A stretch of 64,000 bases of DNA from Pseudoalteromonas galatheae (GTDB lineage: Bacteria; Pseudomonadota; Gammaproteobacteria; Enterobacterales; Alteromonadaceae). Position numbers and translations under genes: made by a program. The notes under the pieces are model-generated. The model ran no database searches. It was given only the letters and a program-made list of their open reading frames with translations, and had not been told where the DNA came from. Shown here one piece after another: positions 16,668 to 24,629 of this stretch. Numbering within the stretch: position 1 is the stretch's first letter; every line of letters begins with the position of its first letter. The stretch spans positions 1,051,001 to 1,115,000 of the forward strand of contig NZ_PNCO02000001.1 of the NCBI RefSeq assembly GCF_005886105.2, given 5' to 3'.

Positions 16668-18746
16668 ATGGATCCAATTAAGTCCCAGTTAGAGACTCTT
16701 GAAGTAAAGTTAAAAGCCGTGGAAGAACAAGCGGTTAGAGAAGAGTTGTTTATAGAAGCTGCCAATTTAAAGTTTGAAAGAAACCTCAAAGCCTTCAAAT
16801 TACATTTCCCAGAAATTTACGAAAAATACTTAACCTACGAGCCAAACTCGCTGTTTAACTTATTTGTTAACCCTAACGGCAGCGCCAATATTATTGATTA
16901 TAAAACTGGCGTACCTATGTATAGCGAGGATCCAGTTTCACAAATTCAAAAGCAGACACAGAAAAATATCGAAAACCCAATTCTTGGACGTTTAGACCAC
17001 TCCGGTGTTGCATTTGTCGAAAATGGTGATATTGAATTTCTTCATGTTGAATTGATGCGAAAATTAGGGGAAATCTTCGTTGAGACGAAATCGAACTTAG
17101 CACCATTTAAAAAGCTAGGTAGTGCAGTTCCTAACAAGATGATTTTTGGTATTGGGCTTGGCTATCACCTTGAAGACGTCATCGATGCTTGTAAAGCTGG
17201 TTACGTAAATATTTTTGAACCGAATGAAGACTACTTTTTTGCTAGTTTGTTTGTTTCCGATTGGGTTTCTATTCTTGAAAAAATTGAGGCTCAAGGCGCT
17301 TACCTTTATCTAGGTGTAGGGGTGACGGAACATGAAATTTACGAAAAGGTTTATTCACGCTCAAGGGAAATAAGCGTAGCTAGTGTCTGTCACTCTTGGT
17401 TTTATCAGCATTATCCATCAGTTGAAGTAAATAAATGGATCGCGGAATTTAAAAAGAATTATCACCAGTTCTTCGCGGGGTTTGGTTTCTTCGATGATGC
17501 TATGATCGGGATAGCTAACTCATTGGGGAATGTCAAAAACAACTGCAACTTCATGTTTTCTGCCAATGAACAGCAAGATAAAGCGCTATTGCATGATATA
17601 CCAGCTGTAGTGGTTGCAAACGGTCCTTCATTAGACGCCAATATTGAACCGCTAAAACGGATCCAAGATAAAGTCATTATATTCGCGTGTAACTCAGCGA
17701 CCACAGCACTAATAAAGCATGGGATTACTCCCGATTTTCACGTTGCACTGGAACGAACTAAATCAACCTATTATTTCCTCAAGCAGCATATACCCGAATC
17801 GATGCGCAAAGACTTAAACTTGCTTGTTACTAATGTGATGCATCCAGATGTGGCTGGTCTATTTGGATGGGCGGGAATGGCGCTTAAGCCTGGTGAATCA
17901 GGTACACAAATGTTACAACTATCTCACTACAGGAATGAGAATAAAGTGCTTCGGAGCCTTTCATTTTCAAACCCCCTTGTGGGTAATACTGCGCTGAGTT
18001 ACGCATGTCACCTTGGGTTTAAAGAAATATATCTGTTTGGTGTGGATAATGGCTACATAGACCCTGACCACCACCATAGTAAGGCAAGCTTTTATTACAG
18101 TGAAGAAGGTGAGACTGTCATTGAGCCAACCAAAATAGGTGGGCAAGTCAGGATCCCTGGAAACTTTTGCGAAACAGTACTTTCTGATGAGTTTATGTAT
18201 GTTGGCAACTGCCAAATGGAAAGGATTCTAGAGTCATTTCTTAAAGACAATGTAAACTGTTATAACTGTAGTAATGGAGCAAAGATTAAGCACTCTATAC
18301 CACTTGAGAGTAAAGATATTTTGTTGCCTGAAAGGGGAATTGATAAACATCAAGTTGTGGAGCATATCAAAACTAATCTTTTCGCAGCTAATGCTGACAT
18401 TGAATCTATGGAAAAGCTACTTTGCGAAGAAGAGTTTGAACAGCTGTGCGGCACAATGGTGGAGCTTTTGGAAGAAGAGTTTGATAGTCGAGAATCTGCG
18501 CAAGAAGTTTTATTGAAAAGTCTCAGGTATTTGTACTCATTTAGAAACTCTGCAGATCATTTAGGCTTGTATCAGTTGCTAGAAGGCGAGGCTCTTTATA
18601 CGTCCTCAATATTAATTTCAATTCTTCATAACTTTGGTGATGATTACGAAGTGGTTCCGTATTTTAGAAAAGCGTTAAAATCTTGGGCTGACTTTCTTAA
18701 GCAGTGTCCTGAATACTACCGTCAAAGAAATAGACTTTGTCAATAA
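16668..18746 (+). CDS. maf: Maf-family motility accessory factor (flagellin glycosyltransferase, DUF115)
   Basis: A 692-aa protein of the Maf/DUF115 family, which transfers nonulosonic acids such as pseudaminic acid to flagellin in the cytoplasm. The central domain (about residues 310-465) shows VVVANGPSLDANIEPLKRIQ, then ACNSATTALIKHGITPDFHV and VGNTALSYACHLGFKEIYLF followed by GVDNGY. Automated tools often name this fold after an archaeal pterin enzyme (MptE-like); in this setting the sugar transferase role is far more likely. N- and C-terminal parts are helical. It follows the FliT-like gene after 4 bp and precedes the sugar-synthesis genes. Confidence 0.88.
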   Translation: MDPIKSQLETLEVKLKAVEEQAVREELFIEAANLKFERNLKAFKLHFPEIYEKYLTYEPNSLFNLFVNPNGSANIIDYKTGVPMYSEDPVSQIQKQTQKNIENPILGRLDHSGVAFVENGDIEFLHVELMRKLGEIFVETKSNLAPFKKLGSAVPNKMIFGIGLGYHLEDVIDACKAGYVNIFEPNEDYFFASLFVSDWVSILEKIEAQGAYLYLGVGVTEHEIYEKVYSRSREISVASVCHSWFYQHYPSVEVNKWIAEFKKNYHQFFAGFGFFDDAMIGIANSLGNVKNNCNFMFSANEQQDKALLHDIPAVVVANGPSLDANIEPLKRIQDKVIIFACNSATTALIKHGITPDFHVALERTKSTYYFLKQHIPESMRKDLNLLVTNVMHPDVAGLFGWAGMALKPGESGTQMLQLSHYRNENKVLRSLSFSNPLVGNTALSYACHLGFKEIYLFGVDNGYIDPDHHHSKASFYYSEEGETVIEPTKIGGQVRIPGNFCETVLSDEFMYVGNCQMERILESFLKDNVNCYNCSNGAKIKHSIPLESKDILLPERGIDKHQVVEHIKTNLFAANADIESMEKLLCEEEFEQLCGTMVELLEEEFDSRESAQEVLLKSLRYLYSFRNSADHLGLYQLLEGEALYTSSILISILHNFGDDYEVVPYFRKALKSWADFLKQCPEYYRQRNRLCQ

Positions 18747-18783
18747 AAGTCGATACATAAAAGAGTGACAAGATTTTGTCGCG

Positions 18784-18815
18784 GCTCCGAAGTTAATGAG
18801 TAGACGCTTCGGAGC
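18784..18815 (+). terminator. Hairpin after maf, possible terminator
   Basis: GCTCCGAAG (18784-18792) pairs perfectly with CTTCGGAGC (18807-18815); 14-nt loop and no T tract. Could be a weak terminator or mRNA 3' stabiliser. Confidence 0.4.
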
Positions 18816-19003
18816 TAGCTTAAACCAGAAATAATAAGCGTTTGATATGACTTATTGCTTCCTACATTTCTCCTCATTTTCGTTTAAAATTAGCTGTTTA
18901 TTGAAAATTCCCTTACACTTTACTGAAATCTGATTCTTGAGTTAAAACTGTCAGGTAAACTACCCTTGATTTCCTTAGGGGAGTTGTTTACTGGAGATTA
19001 AAT

Positions 19004-19030
19004 ATGACTCAAGCCAAATTTAAGGGTTAG
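19004..19030 (+). other. Tiny leader ORF (8 codons) before the glycosylation operon
   Basis: ATG at 19004 has a good GGAG site 7-8 nt upstream (18993-18996) and encodes MTQAKFKG before TAG. An inverted repeat with one bulge (GTTAGTTACCA ... TGGTACTAAC) starts at its stop codon. The arrangement resembles a leader peptide, but no amino-acid run hints at the signal and there is no T tract. Confidence 0.3.
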
Positions 19031-19093
19031 TTACCATCTAATTGGTACTAACTTTGCTTCATCAGTGAAGTTGAAAATGTTAGTTGAGAAATC

Positions 19094-20401
19094 ATGACGA
19101 ATAAAAATACTGAAATGCAAGCAAAAGCGAAGCAACTGATCCCTGGTCTTTCACAATTGTTGTCAAAGCGACCTGACATGTTTAATCAAAGTGTGTGGCC
19201 TAGTTACTTCAGCAAAGCGAAAGGTTGTTATGTTTGGGACCTCAATGAGCAACGATATCTTGATATGTCGATATCTGGCATAGGGGCAAACATTTTAGGG
19301 TATGCTGAGCCTGCCGTCGATCAGGCTGTAATTGAAACAATTAATAATGGGGTTAGTTCTAGCTTAAACTGTCCAGAAGAGGTCATGCTGGCAGAGAAGT
19401 TAATAGAGCTGCATCCTTGGTCAGATCAAGCCCGGTTCGCAAGGTGTGGTGGAGAGGCAATGACAATTGCAGTAAGAATTGCCCGCGCCGCGACAGGAAA
19501 AGATAAAATTGCATTTTGTGGTTACCATGGCTGGCATGACTGGTACTTGGCGGCAAATGTGTCCTCGAAAGAAAACCTAGATGAGCATTTAATTGCGGGT
19601 CTATCTCCAGCGGGGGTTCCAAAGGCGTTGGCTGGCACTGCAATACCATTTTCATATAATGACATTGACTCTCTAAAAGAGGTTGTCGAGCAACATGGCC
19701 CTGAGCTGGCCGCTATTGTTATGGAGCCAATGCGTAATATTGCACCTAATTCAGAGTATTGGAGTTTCGTTGGAAAAATAGCCAAAACACTGGGTATCCC
19801 ATTAATAATTGATGAAATATCGATGGGTTTCAGAATTAATTGTGGAGGGTCTCATTTACTGCTTGGTATAGAACCTGATATTGCCGTGTTTTCTAAAGCA
19901 TTAGCGAATGGTTATGCGATGGCCGCAATAATCGGAAAAGAGAAGTGGATGGATGCTGCACAATCAAGTTTCATCTCCAGTACTATGTGGACGGAGCGAG
20001 TGGGTCCAACCGCAGCACTAGCAACTATACGTTATTATGAAGCAAATAACGTGCATGATCATCTTCAAAAAATTGGTGCACTGGTTAAAGCCGGTTGGCA
20101 GTCTCTTGCTGAAAAACATGGTTTGAGTATTCATATTTCTGGTATTGATGCCCTGTGTCATTTTTCTTTCGAGCATAATAACCCACTGCAGCTAAAGGCG
20201 TATTTTATAGAGCAGATGATAAACCAAGGAGTGTTAGCTACAAATATGTTCTATGCAATGTATGCACATAAAGAACTACACGTAGATGAATATCTATCTG
20301 CAGTGGACAATGCTTTTAAAGCAGTAAAGGTCGCTCTGTATGATCCTGAAATGTTGAAAGAGGTTACTCCGACAACTGCTGGTTTTAAAAGGTTAAATTA
20401 A
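19094..20401 (+). CDS. Class III (GSA-type) PLP-dependent aminotransferase
   Basis: A 435-aa aminotransferase of the glutamate-1-semialdehyde aminomutase-like class III fold. Visible features: YHGWHDW at 144-150, IIDEISMGFR with Asp240 contacting the PLP ring, and VFSKALANGYAMAA with Lys268 as the expected Schiff-base lysine. It is in a sugar cluster and not near heme genes, so it is more likely a sugar or acyl-chain aminotransferase than HemL. It opens the + strand sugar operon. PseC (30829-31971) already supplies the C4 transamination of the pseudaminic pathway, so this enzyme must serve another step or an alternative sugar. Confidence 0.8.
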   Translation: MTNKNTEMQAKAKQLIPGLSQLLSKRPDMFNQSVWPSYFSKAKGCYVWDLNEQRYLDMSISGIGANILGYAEPAVDQAVIETINNGVSSSLNCPEEVMLAEKLIELHPWSDQARFARCGGEAMTIAVRIARAATGKDKIAFCGYHGWHDWYLAANVSSKENLDEHLIAGLSPAGVPKALAGTAIPFSYNDIDSLKEVVEQHGPELAAIVMEPMRNIAPNSEYWSFVGKIAKTLGIPLIIDEISMGFRINCGGSHLLLGIEPDIAVFSKALANGYAMAAIIGKEKWMDAAQSSFISSTMWTERVGPTAALATIRYYEANNVHDHLQKIGALVKAGWQSLAEKHGLSIHISGIDALCHFSFEHNNPLQLKAYFIEQMINQGVLATNMFYAMYAHKELHVDEYLSAVDNAFKAVKVALYDPEMLKEVTPTTAGFKRLN

Positions 20402-20453
20402 TATCAACAACTTTTTGAATACTGATATTTGATATTAGACGGGAAAGTACAAA

Positions 20454-20957
20454 ATGACGATTGTTTCCGAGCGTTTCAAAATGAGAGGGTTAACTCCGTC
20501 CGACGCAACCGCTGATTATCTTTCATGGTTAAATAGTGATGTCAGTCAGTTTATTTTAAACCGACAACAAACGACCGACGATTTAGTGGCATATATCAAT
20601 ACACAAAATAATACGCCAGATACTTATTTGTATGGAATTTTTACAAAGGAAGCTGAGCAGCATATTGGCAACGTGAAGTTTATTCTTTCAGAATATTCTG
20701 GCGGAACTTCGGCTGAAATGGGGATCTTGATTGGCGATAAAAATTGGCATGGCAAGGGAGTTGCGAAAGAGGTGATTTTTGCTTTTATCACAATAGCAAA
20801 AGACAAATACAACCTTAAGAGAGTGTTTTTGGGCGTTGATAAGTCTAATGTCCCGGCTGTGAAAGCGTACATTAAAATGGGTTTCAAGACTTTGGAGCCT
20901 GATCAGCTCGATGATGAAAGTCTCTCTGGGGTTAAAATGGAATTGTTATTAAATTAG
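20454..20957 (+). CDS. GNAT-family N-acyltransferase (PseH-like candidate)
   Basis: A 167-aa RimJ/RimL-type GNAT. It has the acyl-CoA pyrophosphate loop as GDKNWHGKGVAKEVI (about residues 97-111) and the C-terminal NVPAVKAYIKMGF typical of motif B. In the pseudaminic acid pathway PseH acetylates the 4-amino sugar made by PseC; this is one of two candidates for that role here, the other being the C-terminal part of the PseG fusion. The preceding gene ends 52 bp upstream. A FliA-type promoter overlaps its 3' end. Confidence 0.8.
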   Translation: MTIVSERFKMRGLTPSDATADYLSWLNSDVSQFILNRQQTTDDLVAYINTQNNTPDTYLYGIFTKEAEQHIGNVKFILSEYSGGTSAEMGILIGDKNWHGKGVAKEVIFAFITIAKDKYNLKRVFLGVDKSNVPAVKAYIKMGFKTLEPDQLDDESLSGVKMELLLN

Positions 20958-20976
20958 TTATTGGTTTGGCCGATAA
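20950..20976 (+). promoter_or_regulatory. Sigma-28 (FliA) promoter inside the glycosylation operon
   Basis: TAAA (20950-20953), exactly 15 nt, then GCCGATAA (20969-20976): a full match to the FliA consensus, better than those of the flagellin genes. It overlaps the GNAT stop codon and lies 30 bp before the cytidylyltransferase start at 21006. Confidence 0.85.
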
Positions 20977-21005
20977 CAAAGCATTGAAGTATTTTAGTTA
21001 TTAGT

Positions 21006-21770
21006 ATGAATCAAAGTGACTCTATTTATGAAAGCTTAAAAAATAAGGACTTTCATATTATTATTCAGGCGCGCATGACATCAACTCGCTTGCCTAAAAA
21101 AGTGATGTTGCCTTTGTGTGGACGTCCAGTGCTTCAGGTTATGATTGAGCGCTTATCCCCTTTCAAAGACAAAATTATTGTAGCAACAACTAATGATGGC
21201 TCCCAAACCCCAATTACCGAACTGTGCAAGTCTTTGGGGGTAAAATTTGTTGAGGGGGATACTCACGATGTGCTGAGCAGGTATTACTTAGCAGCAGAGT
21301 TAGTTAACGCGAAACCAGATACAGTACTTGTTCGCTGTACTAGTGATTGCCCTTTGATTGATGCCTATGAAACCGCTAAGGTCGTCTCTCATTTCTTTAA
21401 TATCCGCAACAATTTTGATTATGTATGCGCGGGTCCTCATTGTGGATTTCCAAATGGCCTTGACACCGAGGTATTTACATTCGCAGCGCTAGCACAAGCA
21501 CATACCAGTGCTAGCCGAGATTTTGAGAGAGAGCACCTGACACAGTATATAGTGAAAAATTTGAAGGTCGCTGATTATAGTTATCATGAGGATTTATCTC
21601 ATTGGCGTTTGACTTTAGACGAACCAGATGACTATCTAGCAATACAGAAAGTTTTTCAGCTCTTCGATAATAAGACTGAATTTAGTTTTCCTGAACTGAA
21701 GAGAAAATTAAAAGCGCACCCAGAAGTACTCGACATAAATAAACATGTTGAGCAAGTAAAAGTTGGATAA
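21006..21770 (+). CDS. SpsF/PseF-type cytidylyltransferase
   Basis: A 254-aa nucleotidyltransferase (CTP_transf_3 family). The N-terminal loop FHIIIQARMTSTRLPKKVML is the SpsF-type version of the nucleotide-binding motif; VRCTSDCPLID and FDYVCAGPHCGFPNGLDTE follow, with LTLDEPDD near residue 208. In this setting it most likely activates the nonulosonic acid to its CMP form (the PseF step). It is more SpsF-like than the classical PseF/NeuA, so substrate is uncertain. It begins behind a perfect FliA site, and pseI follows after 2 bp. Confidence 0.8.
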   Translation: MNQSDSIYESLKNKDFHIIIQARMTSTRLPKKVMLPLCGRPVLQVMIERLSPFKDKIIVATTNDGSQTPITELCKSLGVKFVEGDTHDVLSRYYLAAELVNAKPDTVLVRCTSDCPLIDAYETAKVVSHFFNIRNNFDYVCAGPHCGFPNGLDTEVFTFAALAQAHTSASRDFEREHLTQYIVKNLKVADYSYHEDLSHWRLTLDEPDDYLAIQKVFQLFDNKTEFSFPELKRKLKAHPEVLDINKHVEQVKVG

Positions 21771-21772
21771 AT

Positions 21773-22813
21773 ATGTTTAAACAAGAGCTTAAAATAGATG
21801 GGCGTCTAGTCGGACATCAACACCCGAATTATATTATTGCTGAGATGTCAGCAAACCATGGGCAAAGCTTAAGTCGAGCCAAAGAGTTGGTTTATGCGGC
21901 AAAGGAAGCGGGTGCCGATGCAATTAAATTACAAACATATAGTGCCGACACGCTTACAATGAAGTGTGATTTACCACATTTCTTTATTAAAGATGGGCCG
22001 TGGAAAGGGCAGTATTTATACGATCTTTATCAACATGCGTATATGCCTTGGGAGTTTCATGCTGAACTTTTTGAATTAGCTAAAAAAATAGGGATTACTT
22101 GCTTTTCTTCACCATTCGATAAATCAGCTGTTGATTTATTAGAACAACTTGATGCGCCGGCATACAAAATTGCGTCTCCAGAGCTGATTGATCATCAACT
22201 TATTCGTGATGTTGCCGCAACCGGCAAGCCTATGATTATGTCTACTGGCGGTGCGACTCTGCCTGAAATTGCAGACGCAGTAAAAGTAGCAAAAGATGCC
22301 GGTGTTACTGAATTATGTCTGTTAAAGTGTACCAGTACTTATCCGGCACCTGCTGATAGTATTAATCTAAGAACAATACCACACATGCGAGAAGCTTTTT
22401 CGGTTCCTATTGGTTTGTCAGATCATACTCTAGGGAACGATGTGCCTTTAGCGTCGGTTGCTGTGGGTGGATGTGTTATCGAAAAGCACTTTGTAATGGA
22501 TAAAAATGATCAAACTGCAGATAGCTTTTTCTCAATGACACCAGAAGAATTACAAAATCTTGTACATGGTGTAAGACAGATCGAGAAAGCGATGGGGCGA
22601 GTACATTACCCTGATACTCCTTGTCAAAAACGCCGTTGTGTTTACCTTATTAAGGACGTTAAATCGGGTGAAACGCTGTCTGATATGCATTTGCGACAAA
22701 TGCGCCCAGGTGGAGGCGAAATTCAACCAAAGCACTTGCCATCGCTTATCGGGCGACGAGTAAATAAGTCTTTACCTGCAGGTACTCAGCTTAAATGGGA
22801 GGATTTTTGTTAA
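21773..22813 (+). CDS. pseI: Pseudaminic acid synthase-like (NeuB family)
   Basis: A 346-aa NeuB-family enzyme condensing a 6-carbon amino sugar with phosphoenolpyruvate to give a 9-carbon nonulosonic acid. Seen: IIAEMSANHGQSLSRAKELV near the N-terminus, ADAIKLQTYSADTLTM, CFSSPFDKSAVDLLE, YKIASPELIDHQLIR, and PIGLSDHTLG; the C-terminal SAF (antifreeze-like) domain covers about 285-346 with SLPAGTQL. The N-terminal wording is closer to PseI than to sialic acid NeuB, and pseB/pseC are nearby. Its stop overlaps the ACP start (TAATG). Confidence 0.88.
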   Translation: MFKQELKIDGRLVGHQHPNYIIAEMSANHGQSLSRAKELVYAAKEAGADAIKLQTYSADTLTMKCDLPHFFIKDGPWKGQYLYDLYQHAYMPWEFHAELFELAKKIGITCFSSPFDKSAVDLLEQLDAPAYKIASPELIDHQLIRDVAATGKPMIMSTGGATLPEIADAVKVAKDAGVTELCLLKCTSTYPAPADSINLRTIPHMREAFSVPIGLSDHTLGNDVPLASVAVGGCVIEKHFVMDKNDQTADSFFSMTPEELQNLVHGVRQIEKAMGRVHYPDTPCQKRRCVYLIKDVKSGETLSDMHLRQMRPGGGEIQPKHLPSLIGRRVNKSLPAGTQLKWEDFC

Positions 22814-23058
22814 TGCCTAGCGAAACTCAGTTACTTGAATTTTTTCATACCTTTCTATTAGCTCGTGGTGTAGCGGTTAAGAGTGAACAGCTACAAAGTT
22901 TTAATTTTATGGAATCCGGGTTATTAGACTCATTTGAAATGTTATCAATGGTAATGCAGATCGAAACCGACTTTGGGGTTCGTCTAACACCTGAGCAAAT
23001 GTTGAGACCAGGCTCAGCGACAGTGGGTGGCCTCATTGATGTGATCTTGAGGTCTTGA
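22813..23058 (+). CDS. Free-standing acyl carrier protein
   Basis: An 81-aa ACP-like protein. Residues 31-44 (NFMESGLLDSFEML) hold the DS phosphopantetheine site, Ser40. A larger in-frame start at 22795 would add MGGFLL, but the GGGAGG site (22798-22803) points to the ATG at 22813, which overlaps the pseI stop. It is embedded between pseI and pseG with coupling on both sides (TAATG and TGATG). With the ligase at 24622 it probably carries an acyl or aminoacyl group for the sugar pathway. This is not the housekeeping fatty acid ACP, which sits beside fab genes. Confidence 0.85.
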   Translation: MPSETQLLEFFHTFLLARGVAVKSEQLQSFNFMESGLLDSFEMLSMVMQIETDFGVRLTPEQMLRPGSATVGGLIDVILRS

Positions 23059-24629
23059 TGTTTGTTTTTCGTGTTAACAGCACTCAAGGAATTGGCCACT
23101 TAAAACGATGCTTGAATTTGGCTAAGGAGCTTAGTGTTCGGGGCTGTGGTAGTCATTTTATTTTAGATGAAAATGACTGTCTGAGTGACTATATCGGTGG
23201 TATCAACTACAGCGTCACCCTAATTACTCATGGGACGAGTGAATATGATGATGCCCAACAAACTTTATCTATCGCTTACCAAGTAGGTGCTGAAGCTATC
23301 GTTGTTGACTCTTATCTATTAGGTAAAGAGTGGGAAAGCCAAATTCAAGATCGATTTAAACTTGTTGTAATAGATGATTTGGGTCGTGAACATTTAGCCA
23401 ATACATTAATAGATATTAGATGGCGAGGAGATCAAACCGAAGCTTATTATCATCATTTGATATCTCATGACTGTGAAACGCTTTTGGGACCTAAATATGC
23501 TTTACTTGAAAGTGTATATCACGACAGTTCGCGCGCAGATATAGAACGTTCTCATCTGCTATTTTCCCTCGGTGGTGGGGGGGATTGGGAGGTATTGACT
23601 CCTATAATTGAATTAGTGTGTGAGCTTAGGCCAAGTCAGCCAATAGAAATTGTCCTAGGACCATCTGCAACAAACTATGACTCGATAATAGCGTTGCAGC
23701 ATATTTATCCACAAGTTGAAATAAACAGAAGTCCAGAAAGTTTGTACTCAAGCTTTATTAGAGCACAGTTGTTTGTTGGTGCTTTGGGTACTTCGTTGTA
23801 TGAACTTGCTGCAACAAAAACACCTGCACTTACATTTAGTATGGCTAAAAATCAAGAGCACAATCAGAGCTGGTTGGATGATTTAGGACACTGTTTGCAC
23901 CTGCCTGAATTTTCATCTAGTGATCCGTTGGAAGTTGTTGAATTGATTAATATATTACTTGATAATTCAGACAAGCTAGCTAAGTGCAGAAACCACAGTA
24001 AAGTTTGCGTCGATGGCCGGGGAGCTGCTAGAGTTTCAAACTATTTATTATCACAACAGACACAGTCTGAAGCGGAAGTACAGCCACTTTGTAAACGTGA
24101 ATATCTACCTATAGCAGCAGATTTAACCGTCAGGATGGTAGATTTTTTTGATATTAATCGCTATTTACACGCCCGCAATAGTCAACATAATAACGTCAGA
24201 ATGACTATCACGGAAGCTATCCCGACACTTGGTCACTACAAGTGGTGGCATCAAAATCAACGTGAAAACTTTGTCGTTGAATTAGATGGCAATCCTCTCA
24301 TCTATATTTGGCACCAATCACTAGAGCAAAACGGACAAACATACTTATATGGCGGCTGGTTTTCAGCCCTTGAGCAGGTTAATTTTGCGTATGTCCAGTT
24401 GGCATTAAACTGGCAGCTAAAACTCTGTGAGGAAGAATATCCTGATGGTATTTGGCTTGCGGTAATCCATAAAGACAATAAATTTGTTAATTTGCTGAAT
24501 CAGCATAATGGCTTTAAAGCTATTGAGGTCGATAGTCCTCATTTTCAGGTTACACAATCAATTTTCCCGTCAGCTGATCCTAAAAAGTTTAATTATGTAA
24601 TGTTAACTAGAGAGAACGAGCATGGATAA
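23058..24629 (+). CDS. pseG: PseG-type UDP-sugar hydrolase fused to a GNAT-like C-terminal domain
   Basis: A 523-aa two-part protein. Residues about 1-335 match PseG, which removes UDP from the 2,4-diacylated altrose: MFVFRVNSTQGIGHLKRCLN (the family has GxGHxxRC), VVIDDLGREH, LFSLGGGGDWE, and FVGALGTSLYELAATKTPAL. Residues about 345-523 look like a PseH-type acyltransferase: VRMVDFFDINRYLHARNSQH, YKWWHQNQRENFVVELDG and LLNQHNGFKAIE. The usual CoA-binding RxxGxG/A loop is not evident there. The start ATG overlaps the ACP stop, and the end overlaps the ligase start by 8 bp. Confidence 0.82.
   Translation: MFVFRVNSTQGIGHLKRCLNLAKELSVRGCGSHFILDENDCLSDYIGGINYSVTLITHGTSEYDDAQQTLSIAYQVGAEAIVVDSYLLGKEWESQIQDRFKLVVIDDLGREHLANTLIDIRWRGDQTEAYYHHLISHDCETLLGPKYALLESVYHDSSRADIERSHLLFSLGGGGDWEVLTPIIELVCELRPSQPIEIVLGPSATNYDSIIALQHIYPQVEINRSPESLYSSFIRAQLFVGALGTSLYELAATKTPALTFSMAKNQEHNQSWLDDLGHCLHLPEFSSSDPLEVVELINILLDNSDKLAKCRNHSKVCVDGRGAARVSNYLLSQQTQSEAEVQPLCKREYLPIAADLTVRMVDFFDINRYLHARNSQHNNVRMTITEAIPTLGHYKWWHQNQRENFVVELDGNPLIYIWHQSLEQNGQTYLYGGWFSALEQVNFAYVQLALNWQLKLCEEEYPDGIWLAVIHKDNKFVNLLNQHNGFKAIEVDSPHFQVTQSIFPSADPKKFNYVMLTRENEHG

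Larger units (their letters stand above)
18747..19093. other. Intergenic region maf - aminotransferase (347 bp)
   Basis: Holds a 9-bp hairpin at 18784-18815, an imperfect pairing around 18960-18985, a tiny SD-led open frame (19004-19030) and a hairpin overlapping its end. I see no clear sigma-28, sigma-54 or strong sigma-70 promoter. Confidence 0.6.

Noticed and set aside
16668..18746. Naming the Maf protein a pterin pyrophosphokinase (MptE-like)
   Set aside because: The fold is shared, but the flagellin and pseudaminic acid neighbours fit the Maf transferase role.
19094..20401. Calling the aminotransferase HemL (heme synthesis)
   Set aside because: Its context is a nonulosonic acid operon and the family contains many non-heme members.
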